DNA of 64,000 nucleotides from Porticoccus sp964276025. Its GTDB lineage: Bacteria; Pseudomonadota; Gammaproteobacteria; Pseudomonadales; Porticoccaceae. Position 1 is the stretch's first letter. Each line of letters starts with the position of its first letter. A model generated the notes under the pieces. It made no database searches, was not told the origin of the DNA, and worked only from the letters and a program-made list of their open reading frames with translations. This document shows positions 9,932 through 17,542 of the stretch, piece after piece. The stretch spans positions 62,001 to 126,000 of the forward strand of contig CAXYDD010000002.1 of NCBI GenBank assembly GCA_964276025.1. Reading direction: 5' to 3'. The position numbers and the translations under genes are program-made.

Positions 9932-11158
9932 ATGATGGGCAAGAATAAAAAATCTTACGCAAAAACATTACCCATACTTGCTATGTTGTTTGCTATATTC
10001 ATTAGCACTTTAGGTGCGCTAACTATAAATCAACAAATATCTATAACTGCAGACAAACAAGAGAGGTATTTAGGCAATACATTGGCCCTTCAGCTCGCAA
10101 AAGTAGCTAAAACCTCAATAATAAATAAAGATATATTAAGCCTCCAAATAGAATTAGACGATATGCTAGCAATAGATGGCGTAGGTTATGTTGCAATATA
10201 TGATGCATCCAAAAAGATTTTAGCTAAGGCCAAAGGGGTCACACAAAAAAATACGCAAGATAATTTAGGGGACAAATATACTAAACCCATAACCATTGAA
10301 AATGAAATTGCTGGATATGGGCTAATTCAATTTTACGATGGTTTTTTTATAAAATATTTTCAAGCTATAAATATAACGATCGCCTTATTATTTATTGGTA
10401 TGTTTTCAATACTGATATATGCATCAGTAAAATCAGGGAAAATTCTTTCATTTAGGCTCAATCGTATTATTCAACAACTCCCTAGCGATAGCGATGAGTC
10501 TTCAGATGAATTGAGTATGCTTGAAAATAGACTTAAGCCTTTAATATCGTCAAGAATAAGTGATCAGATGCTTGGTACAGAGGAGGAGCATGAAGAGTCA
10601 ACAGTTCTAGCTATTGAATGTAAAAATTTAACTATCTTAAAAACAAGAGTCAATCCTGAACACCTTGAATCATTAATGCATCAATTCGATGTTCTAATAA
10701 ATGATGCTGCTGATATATATGGTGCTAGGAGATTTAATGCTGACCGGCGTTGTGTATACCTTAAGTTTAGAGGAAATAATAATACTGATGAGTATCCTCT
10801 TAGGGCTTTATGCTGTGCTTCAGTAATACATAGATTAGGGGAAAAATTATTGGATGCTCATGGTATAAAGTTAGAGCTATCTAGCGCTATACTGAGTGTT
10901 AAATACAAAAATTTTAAATCTCAGTTACTTCAAGAATCAACACGCGAAGATCACTTAAGCACACTACAATTTATGCTACAGCAAGCAGTGGGTGATGAAA
11001 TATTGCTTGATGAAAAAACTAAAGAACATAAATCGTTAGATGGGACAGTTCTATCGCCACCAAGTGAAAAAAGCTTATTATTTAGAGTGGAAGAGCTTGA
11101 TCAAACATGCAAAAGAGTGACCAGCCAGCAAATCGAAATATTAAGTCGCGATATCTAA
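9932..11158 (+). CDS. Two-pass membrane protein, Smp-like sensor region with a degenerate cyclase-like C-terminus
   Basis: A 408-residue protein of uncertain role. It has a membrane segment at about residues 11-32, a periplasmic domain of about 110 residues, and a second membrane segment near 144-167, so the last 240 residues face the cytoplasm. The layout and the location divergent from serB fit the Smp (YtjB) family. The cytoplasmic part (LAIECKNL..., FNADRRCVYLKF, LRALCCASVIHRLG) resembles the fold of class III nucleotide cyclases without their metal-binding aspartates; this resemblance is only by eye. Two in-frame ATG codons, at 9932 and 9935, could be the start. No histidine kinase or GGDEF motif is present. 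Confidence 0.6.
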   Translation: MMGKNKKSYAKTLPILAMLFAIFISTLGALTINQQISITADKQERYLGNTLALQLAKVAKTSIINKDILSLQIELDDMLAIDGVGYVAIYDASKKILAKAKGVTQKNTQDNLGDKYTKPITIENEIAGYGLIQFYDGFFIKYFQAINITIALLFIGMFSILIYASVKSGKILSFRLNRIIQQLPSDSDESSDELSMLENRLKPLISSRISDQMLGTEEEHEESTVLAIECKNLTILKTRVNPEHLESLMHQFDVLINDAADIYGARRFNADRRCVYLKFRGNNNTDEYPLRALCCASVIHRLGEKLLDAHGIKLELSSAILSVKYKNFKSQLLQESTREDHLSTLQFMLQQAVGDEILLDEKTKEHKSLDGTVLSPPSEKSLLFRVEELDQTCKRVTSQQIEILSRDI

Positions 11159-11197
11159 TAATTTAACTAGATCGGCACTTTCCGATTTTTTAAATAA

Positions 11198-12022
11198 CTA
11201 GCTGACTGAACCAACTTCGAAATTTACTCCCTTTATATTTGCATCATTAATTAACTGATGTGTATATTTTGAGAGCTCAATACGATGTCCGATCTCGATT
11301 AACATATCAGCAATATCACCTTTCACTTGTTCAAATTCTAGTTGCAAGGGTGGTAATATCTTCTCGACTAAAACTATATGGTAACCAAAATCAGATTCAA
11401 CTGGCTTTTCATATAGTCCTTCATTAAGGCCGAAAACTACTTTTTCAAAATCTGGAGGTAACTGTCCTCGCCCAACTCTTCCAAGCGAGCCACCTGAATT
11501 CTTCGAGGGACACTGGGAGTATTCATCAGCTAAAGAGTCAAATTTATTGATAGATTCTTTGAGAATTTTTACAAGGGACATAGCTAATTTTTTTGCATCA
11601 CCCTTACTATTTTTATCCTTTGGGGTAACACCTATCAAAATATGTTTCAGCTCTAACATTTCTTTAGTTAAAAAATCATTGGTATGAAGATCATAATATT
11701 TTTGGCAATCTTCTTCAGTTATTTCATCTGAGCTCGTAACCTCTTTTGCGATTAATCTAGAAATTATTGTCTCTTCAAGTGCAACATTGCTATCTGGTGA
11801 TAAATCTTTATCTAGTCCTAATTCTTTTGCTTTTTGCAACAACAATAGCTGAACAATCAATACTTCAGATGACTTTTTAATAATCTCACCCTGTGAATTA
11901 GATTTATGGTGTTGCATCTCATGAATAATTTGATCAGGGGTAATAGCCTCGCCGTTAACTATTATTTTCTTAAGATTTTTTAACTGATTTTGTTTTTTGT
12001 TGTCTTCAGATGGAGAATTCAT
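11198..12022 (-). CDS. PpiC-type (parvulin) peptidyl-prolyl isomerase, cytoplasmic
   Basis: A 274-residue protein with an alpha-helical N-terminal region, a parvulin domain from about residue 130 to 225 (ELKHILIG, SQCPSKNSGGSLGRVGRGQLPPDFE, ESDFGYHIVLVE) and a short helical tail. It catalyses cis-trans isomerisation of prolyl bonds. There is no signal peptide or membrane segment, so it is probably cytoplasmic, like NifM-type or SurA-fold intracellular forms; nothing nearby points to nitrogenase. Substrate unknown. Confidence 0.85.
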   Translation of the reverse strand: MNSPSEDNKKQNQLKNLKKIIVNGEAITPDQIIHEMQHHKSNSQGEIIKKSSEVLIVQLLLLQKAKELGLDKDLSPDSNVALEETIISRLIAKEVTSSDEITEEDCQKYYDLHTNDFLTKEMLELKHILIGVTPKDKNSKGDAKKLAMSLVKILKESINKFDSLADEYSQCPSKNSGGSLGRVGRGQLPPDFEKVVFGLNEGLYEKPVESDFGYHIVLVEKILPPLQLEFEQVKGDIADMLIEIGHRIELSKYTHQLINDANIKGVNFEVGSVS

Positions 12023-12097
12023 ATCGAGTCTCTAGTTCTCTTATTTTATGTAAGAATCATTTAAGTGCTGCAAAATACAATAAAAAGCATTATCTTA

Positions 12098-13006
12098 TCA
12101 AGTTAATGCTGCAGAAACTTTTGATCCACTCATTTTTCCTAATTTTTTTGAGATGAAAAGTCCCGCTTTTATCAATCTATTTAAATTAATATTATGCTTT
12201 ATATCAAGACCGTTAAGCATATAAATTAAGTCTTCAGTTGCAACATTACCTGGGGCTTTGTATTTATCAGAATTTTTTACGTATGGGCAACCACCCAATC
12301 CAGAAACAGAGCTATCAAAAATAGACACGCCCATCGTTAATGCGGCATAGATATTTACTAATGCTTGGCTATAAGTATCATGGAAATGCCCAGCAATACT
12401 ATCAACAGGAACCTTTGCTGATACTTTTTCTATAGCCTGACAAATAATATCTGGTGTACCAACTCCAGTAGTATCAGCTAAGGAAATTTCATAGCAGCCC
12501 ATTTGATAGAGCTCATTCGCCAGAACTGCAACTTTGGTTGCGTTTATAGCCCCCTCATAAGGACATCCTGCTATACAAGAAATATAGGCACGTATTGGTA
12601 TTTTTTCATCGACAGCTGATTTAAGAACAGGTGTAAAACGAGCTAAACTCTCTTGAATTGAACAATTAGTATTTTTTTTACTAAAAGACTCTGAAGCTGA
12701 AGTAAAAATTGAAACCTCTTTAACGCCAGCTTCCATAGCACGCTCAAATCCTCGTAAATTTGGGACCAATGCTGAAAAATTAACATTTTTTGCATCTCTA
12801 ATTCCAGCAAATACAATATCGCTATTTGCCATTTGTGGCACCCATTTAGGATTTACAAAACTTCCAGCCTCTATAAAGGAAACACCAGCCTCAACCAAAA
12901 GATCAATTAACTGTATCTTCAAATCGGCAGAAATTAACTGCGCTTCGTTTTGAAGTCCGTCTCTTGGACTAACTTCTACAATTTTTACCCTCTTTGGCAA
13001 TATCAT
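12098..13006 (-). CDS. mvaB: Hydroxymethylglutaryl-CoA lyase
   Basis: Cleaves HMG-CoA to acetyl-CoA and acetoacetate, the last step of leucine breakdown. The 302-residue TIM barrel opens KIVEVSPRDGLQNE, has the metal-binding GHFHDTYSQA motif near residue 205 and the catalytic-cysteine loop VSGLGGCPY near residue 235. The other leucine-pathway genes (isovaleryl-CoA dehydrogenase, methylcrotonyl-CoA carboxylase) are not adjacent. Acetoacetate made here could be activated by the ScoAB CoA-transferase at 34.4-35.8 kb. Confidence 0.93.
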   Translation of the reverse strand: MILPKRVKIVEVSPRDGLQNEAQLISADLKIQLIDLLVEAGVSFIEAGSFVNPKWVPQMANSDIVFAGIRDAKNVNFSALVPNLRGFERAMEAGVKEVSIFTSASESFSKKNTNCSIQESLARFTPVLKSAVDEKIPIRAYISCIAGCPYEGAINATKVAVLANELYQMGCYEISLADTTGVGTPDIICQAIEKVSAKVPVDSIAGHFHDTYSQALVNIYAALTMGVSIFDSSVSGLGGCPYVKNSDKYKAPGNVATEDLIYMLNGLDIKHNINLNRLIKAGLFISKKLGKMSGSKVSAALT

Positions 13007-13108
13007 AAATACATTTTATCTCTTAGATTAGCAAAGAGCATTAGATATATAATGTTATTATGTAAGTTAGGCAAATTGTTTAAAATTTCAGCCTACAGGA
13101 GTTGGAGT

Positions 13109-13828
13109 ATGAAGAAAAATACTGATGTTGTGTCTGCGGAAAGAGCGAATTGGAAATTTAATGGCGATCTAGTAAATTCATTTGACGCCCATATCTCAAA
13201 ATCTGTACCGCTTTATAAAGAAGGGCATGATCTTATATGTGATATGAGTGATTTTTTTATTAAACCAAAATCGCTTTGTTATGAAATAGGATGCTCTACA
13301 GGAACACTTATTCTTAAACTTGCAGCTCATCATCAGAATAAGCCGGAGGCTCATTTTATTGGTATAGACATAGAAGAAGATATGATAAAAAAAGCAGAAG
13401 CTAAACTTGATGAGGCAAAAAGCTTGAATGCATCTTTTCTTGTTGAAGATGTCATAGAGCTAGAAATGCATGAAGCAGATTTAATTATATGCTACTACAC
13501 TGTTCAGTTTATAAAAACCTCGGTGCGCCAGAATATAATTAATTCAATTTATGAGAAGCTAAACTGGGGTGGAGCTCTATTTTTATTTGAAAAAGTACGT
13601 GGAGCTGACGCTAGATTCCAAGATATTATGACCGCTCTATATAATGACTATAAGCTTCGTGAAGGTTACACCCCTGATGAAATAATTAATAAATCTAGGA
13701 GCCTTAAAGGTGTTTTAGAGCCATTTTCGACACAAGGCAATTTAGATATGCTAAGAAGAGCAGGGTTTGTTGACATAAATACTGTTCAAAAATATCTATG
13801 TTTTGAGGGTTTTTTAGCAATAAAATAA
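13109..13828 (+). CDS. CmoA-like SAM-dependent methyltransferase
   Basis: A 239-residue Rossmann-type methyltransferase. The glycine-rich SAM loop is CYEIGCSTGTL, followed by GIDIEEDMI. The rest follows CmoA (carboxy-SAM synthase for tRNA wobble uridine) quite closely: YYTVQFI, LNWGGALFLFEKVRGAD, and a conserved stretch ending in REGYTPDEIINKSRSL. The frame runs upstream to 12950 across the divergent HMG-CoA lyase gene, but an AGGAG seven bases before the ATG at 13109 marks the start. CmoA normally pairs with cmoB; none is here, so it may be a CmoA relative with another substrate. Confidence 0.75.
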   Translation: MKKNTDVVSAERANWKFNGDLVNSFDAHISKSVPLYKEGHDLICDMSDFFIKPKSLCYEIGCSTGTLILKLAAHHQNKPEAHFIGIDIEEDMIKKAEAKLDEAKSLNASFLVEDVIELEMHEADLIICYYTVQFIKTSVRQNIINSIYEKLNWGGALFLFEKVRGADARFQDIMTALYNDYKLREGYTPDEIINKSRSLKGVLEPFSTQGNLDMLRRAGFVDINTVQKYLCFEGFLAIK

Positions 13829-13888
13829 TGACTTATGGGAAGTCCAGTAACTCTTTTCAATAAGAAAAATTTTCTCAGTAAGTTACTT

Positions 13889-14500
13889 CTAAAGTTGCGA
13901 TAAATACGTATTTAGTCTGTCTGAATTCATTATGAAAGTCGATTTTTTCTTACTGGCTAAATCTTTAACCTCGCTGAGATTGACCGCTTCACCAACTTGA
14001 ACAACCCCAATCATAGCCATCATTGCGTGCGGATCACATTGATATACATAGACACCTTCTGTATCTAGCGTGACACTTATATCCTGATTTAATTCACCAG
14101 CCCAGCTAGTGGCGCCATTAGGTATCATACCGTCCAAAGAAACTGCATTATGAGACACATCTGTTGCCTTGAAATGTATAGTATCGCCTTTTGACACCTT
14201 AATAACAGCAGGCTCAAAAATCATATTTCCACCAACGCCAGAATTTAGCATTTTTACAATATGCTCTGAACCTTCAGATAGTTCTACTTTTGGAGCAGAT
14301 GGGGCACTTATAACAGCTGATAGTGTTTCAGCTATATCCTTTTTTAAAACCACCTTACCAACAGGAGTCAACCGATCGGCAATCTCTATTTCTTGTTGTG
14401 GAGTGAGTATCAGTTCTTTTTCGTTTGAACCGCAACCTGCAATACTTGAGAAAACTATCATTACTGGAATAACCAGACCTATCTTTATGTATTGACTCAT
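13889..14500 (-). CDS. Pseudoazurin-type blue-copper lipoprotein
   Basis: A 203-residue predicted lipoprotein: signal peptide ending in lipobox SIAGC (Cys23), a linker of about 55 residues, then a cupredoxin domain (HIVKMLNSG ... MIFEPAVIKV ... GDTIHFKATD). Type 1 copper ligands are complete: His117, Cys155, His158 and Met163. Pseudoazurins carry single electrons to nitrite reductases, oxidases or peroxidases, usually as soluble proteins; here the N-terminus is likely lipid-anchored. The linker segment IADRLTPVGKV looks like the start of a cytochrome c5 but contains no CxxCH. GGAG six bases before the ATG at 14500 sets the start; a farther ATG at 14512 overlaps that site. It is monocistronic. 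Confidence 0.85.
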   Translation of the reverse strand: MSQYIKIGLVIPVMIVFSSIAGCGSNEKELILTPQQEIEIADRLTPVGKVVLKKDIAETLSAVISAPSAPKVELSEGSEHIVKMLNSGVGGNMIFEPAVIKVSKGDTIHFKATDVSHNAVSLDGMIPNGATSWAGELNQDISVTLDTEGVYVYQCDPHAMMAMIGVVQVGEAVNLSEVKDLASKKKSTFIMNSDRLNTYLSQL

Positions 14501-14859
14501 TTTCCTCTCCATATCATTACTATAATTACTGATAAATAAGACTTCATATCTTGTATATTATTATACCGATATAATTCACAGTCGTGAACGCTGTTTTACT
14601 ATTAAATATTCAATTATATAAATTTATTGAGGTAGCACTTGTTATTTTTATTGCAAATAATTTGTAATAGTTAATCGCTCTTCTTATGTGTGGAAAAGAA
14701 TAGTAATTATAGCTATCATGCGTCTTTCAAAAATATTAAGCAAAATAGTAACTTTAAAAGAAGTTGCCCCCAACAAAAACTCCCCATAGCTTGGAAGACA
14801 TAAATATAGCTATGCTGAAAATATTTTTAATTTAACTAATCCCCCGAGGAGAGTGGAAA
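14501..14859. other. Intergenic region between the copper lipoprotein and ATP sulfurylase genes
   Basis: This 359-base stretch separates two divergent genes and holds no credible open frame. It should contain both promoters. An inverted repeat with 7-base arms (CATAGCT at 14785-14791, AGCTATG at 14808-14814) lies 45 bases before the ATP sulfurylase start, and a short palindrome with arms TTATA/TATAA lies at 14561-14574. No riboswitch or terminator is evident. Confidence 0.5.
14560..14588 (-). promoter_or_regulatory. Possible sigma-70 promoter of the pseudoazurin-type gene
   Basis: On the minus strand a perfect TATAAT (14560-14565) lies 17 bases from a weak -35 hexamer, TTCACG (14583-14588). 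The initiation point would be about 50 bases before the start codon. The -10 overlaps the TTATA/TATAA palindrome. Only the -10 is strong. Confidence 0.35.
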
Positions 14860-16053
14860 GTGATTAAGCCTCATGGCTCAGAAAAACTAAATCCCCTATT
14901 TGTAAGTGATTTAAGCCGAAATAAGGAACTTCAAGAAGAAGGTGCCACTTTACCTTCATTAATCCTTAACTCATCAGCTGCGGCCAATGCAGTGATGCTA
15001 GGTGCAGGTTATTTTAATCCTCTTACTGGCTATATGAATCTCGAGGAAACACTCAGTATCTCAAAAAATCTACATATGACGAATAAGTTATTTTGGCCAA
15101 TTCCAATAGTAAATCTTACTAGGGATGTCAGCAGTCTTAATGGTGAAAAACGTATCGCTCTAAAAGATCCAAACAACAAAGATCATCCAATAATAGCCAT
15201 AATGGATATTGAAAATATTGAGTGGGTTACCGATGAGCAGATACAAACTATAGTGAGTGAAGTTTTTGGTACAATTGACACCACGCATCCTGGAGTAGCA
15301 ACATTTTACAGCTTAGGAAACTATTTAATTTCAGGTAAAATTGAAGTATTAAACTTTAGTTACTTTAAAAATGAGTTTCCAGATACCTTCAAGACTGCGC
15401 AACAAATTCGTGATGAAATTGAAGATCGAGGATGGAAAAAGGTTGTCGCTTTTCAAACAAGAAATCCAATGCATAGAGCACATGAAGAGTTATGTCATAT
15501 GGCTATGGATCGACTTAATGCAGATGGAGTGGTTGTCCATATGTTGCTTGGAAAATTAAAAAAGGGGGATATTCCAGCCTCTGTACGTGATGCCTGTATC
15601 AGAGAAATGGTAGAACTGTACTTTCCTGAAAACTCAGTTATGGTTAATGGATATGGGTTTGATATGCTATATGCTGGACCTAGAGAGGCTATCCTGCACG
15701 CTATTTTTAGACAGAATATGGGTGCTACACATCTAATTGTTGGTAGAGATCATGCTGGTGTAGGTGACTATTATGGTGCATTTGATGCCCAAGAAATTTT
15801 TAATAGTAAGGTCCCAGATGGATCACTTAAAATAAAAATCTTTCCTGCCGATCACACTGCTTACTCAAAAAAATTAAACAGAGTAGTGATGATGAACGAA
15901 GTAGAAGATCACACAAAAGAAGACTTTATAATTCTTTCAGGAACAAAGGTTCGACAAATGTTGAATAAGGGAATTGCTCCACCGCCAGAGTTTTCTAGAC
16001 CAGAAGTAGCTGAAATATTAATGAAATACTACCGTTCAGAAGAAAATATTTAA
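14860..16053 (+). CDS. sat: Sulfate adenylyltransferase, single-chain Sat type
   Basis: Makes adenosine phosphosulfate from ATP and sulfate, or runs in reverse in sulfur oxidisers. The 397-residue protein has an N-terminal PUA-like part and the nucleotidylyl transferase core with QTRNPMHRAH (residues 199-208) and VGRDHAGVG. It is unlike the two-subunit CysDN enzyme of enteric bacteria. The start is GTG at 14860 behind GAGGAG with eight-base spacing. No aprAB, dsr or APS kinase genes are in the window, so assimilatory use is the simpler reading, with sulfide feeding the O-acetylhomoserine sulfhydrylase at 60.2 kb; a sulfur-oxidising role cannot be excluded. Confidence 0.93.
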   Translation: MIKPHGSEKLNPLFVSDLSRNKELQEEGATLPSLILNSSAAANAVMLGAGYFNPLTGYMNLEETLSISKNLHMTNKLFWPIPIVNLTRDVSSLNGEKRIALKDPNNKDHPIIAIMDIENIEWVTDEQIQTIVSEVFGTIDTTHPGVATFYSLGNYLISGKIEVLNFSYFKNEFPDTFKTAQQIRDEIEDRGWKKVVAFQTRNPMHRAHEELCHMAMDRLNADGVVVHMLLGKLKKGDIPASVRDACIREMVELYFPENSVMVNGYGFDMLYAGPREAILHAIFRQNMGATHLIVGRDHAGVGDYYGAFDAQEIFNSKVPDGSLKIKIFPADHTAYSKKLNRVVMMNEVEDHTKEDFIILSGTKVRQMLNKGIAPPPEFSRPEVAEILMKYYRSEENI

Positions 16054-16077
16054 TCATATCACTCAGTAGCTGCAAGT

Positions 16078-16482
16078 TTAAGTTTGCTCTAATTCAATAA
16101 GAGTGCCACATAAATCCTTAGGATGAAGAAACAATACCGGTTTACCGTGAGCTCCGATTTGGGGCTCTCCGCTCCCGATCACACTTAGCCCCTGCTCAAT
16201 ACATCTATTTTTTGCATGCAAAATATCTTTAACACTGTAACAAATATGATGTATACCGCCACTTGGATTACGTTTTAAAAAGCTTGCAACTGGAGAATTT
16301 GTTCCTATTGGGAGCAATAATTCTATTTTGGTATTTTCTAGCTCTACAAAAATTACACGAACACCATGATCAGTTAGATCAACTGGATCCGATACCTTTG
16401 CCCCAAGGGCAAGATTATAAACTTCTACAGCTTTTTTAAGATCGGGAACTACAATAGCTATATGGTTAAGATTTCCGATCAT
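16078..16482 (-). CDS. mce: Methylmalonyl-CoA epimerase
   Basis: Interconverts (S)- and (R)-methylmalonyl-CoA, linking propionyl-CoA carboxylase to the mutase. The 134-residue vicinal-oxygen-chelate protein has two repeats, with metal ligands in LNHIAIVVPDL (near residue 5) and GGIHHICY, plus a final glutamate in GTLIELEQ. ATG at 16482 follows AAAGGA with six-base spacing; an upstream TTG at 16497 overlaps this site. It is the last gene of the propionate operon. Confidence 0.94.
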   Translation of the reverse strand: MIGNLNHIAIVVPDLKKAVEVYNLALGAKVSDPVDLTDHGVRVIFVELENTKIELLLPIGTNSPVASFLKRNPSGGIHHICYSVKDILHAKNRCIEQGLSVIGSGEPQIGAHGKPVLFLHPKDLCGTLIELEQT

Positions 16483-16510
16483 AATGCATCCTTTCAATTA
16501 GATAAATTTT

Positions 16511-17491
16511 TTATTGTTTCTTAAATTTTTCTATTAATTTTCTTGCGGCAACTGTTGGAGGAAGTCTTCCGCTTTTTACTTCATTCTCTATACCTTCTAT
16601 ATGGCTCATCACTACTTCACTCTGCTTTAGTTGTTCTAAGAGCCCCTCGGCTATTTCGCTCCACATCCATGCAGAAGATTGCGCAATTCGACGTGAAGAA
16701 ATCTCACCAGCCTCATCCAATAAATTACGATACTCAATAATCGATTGCCATACCGAATCATTATCTTGACCAGTAAGAGCAGACATTGTTTGCACTTTGG
16801 CCTTCCAGTTCAAGCTTCGATTATGTAGAAATTGAAGGGCCATCTGATAATCAGCCGCTGTACGTGCTGCAGCAGCAAACTGGTCTCCGTCAGACTTATT
16901 TACTAACACAAGATCTGCAAGCTCCATAATGCCACGCTTAATTCCCTGAAGTTCATCTCCGGCTCCAGGGGATATCAATAACAGAAACATGTCTGTCATC
17001 TCTGAAACAGCAGTTTCTGACTGTCCTACTCCAACTGTTTCTATAAAAATTACATCGAAGCCGGCGGCCTCACAAAGTAACAAAGTTTCTCGAGTTCTTC
17101 GAGTAACGCCTCCCAGTGTTTTTCCTGCTGGAGAAGGTCTGATATATGCATCATTTTCCCGTGATAAGGTTTCCATACGAGTTTTATCCCCTAATATGGA
17201 GCCGCCACTTACTGAGGATGTTGGGTCTACAGCTAGCACAGCAACCTTATGTCTCTCATTTATAACATGGCTACCAAAAGATTCAATAAATGTTGATTTT
17301 CCAACACCTGGGGCTCCAGACACACCAATCCTGATAGATCCCCCTGTATAAGGCATCAACATCTCAAGTAGTTTTGATGCATTTTCTTGATGGGTTGCAA
17401 GGGCTGATTCAACTAAAGTGATACCCTTTGAAAGAGCTCGACGATCACCAAGTCGGATATTTTTTGCCAATTCATTACAATTAAATTGCAA
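16511..17491 (-). CDS. meaB: Methylmalonyl-CoA mutase-associated GTPase MeaB
   Basis: A G3E-family GTPase that protects methylmalonyl-CoA mutase and gates loading of adenosylcobalamin. The P-loop GVSGAPGVGKS is at residues 56-66, followed by DPTSSVSGGSILGDKTRM, ETVGVGQSE and the specificity motif NKSD. Length 326 fits ArgK/MeaB. Its setting between pccA and the epimerase confirms the role. The annotated start is a TTG at 17491 only two bases after GGAG, which is tight, so the true start is uncertain by a few codons. Confidence 0.93.
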   Translation of the reverse strand: MQFNCNELAKNIRLGDRRALSKGITLVESALATHQENASKLLEMLMPYTGGSIRIGVSGAPGVGKSTFIESFGSHVINERHKVAVLAVDPTSSVSGGSILGDKTRMETLSRENDAYIRPSPAGKTLGGVTRRTRETLLLCEAAGFDVIFIETVGVGQSETAVSEMTDMFLLLISPGAGDELQGIKRGIMELADLVLVNKSDGDQFAAAARTAADYQMALQFLHNRSLNWKAKVQTMSALTGQDNDSVWQSIIEYRNLLDEAGEISSRRIAQSSAWMWSEIAEGLLEQLKQSEVVMSHIEGIENEVKSGRLPPTVAARKLIEKFKKQ

Positions 17492-17542
17492 TACTCCTAC
17501 CCCCTTAAGCTTAAAAAAGTAGATCTATTTTTTATTAATTTT

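Noticed and set aside
12950..13108. 53-residue N-terminal extension of the CmoA-like methyltransferase
   Set aside because: It overlaps the divergent HMG-CoA lyase gene and a good AGGAG-ATG start is at 13109.
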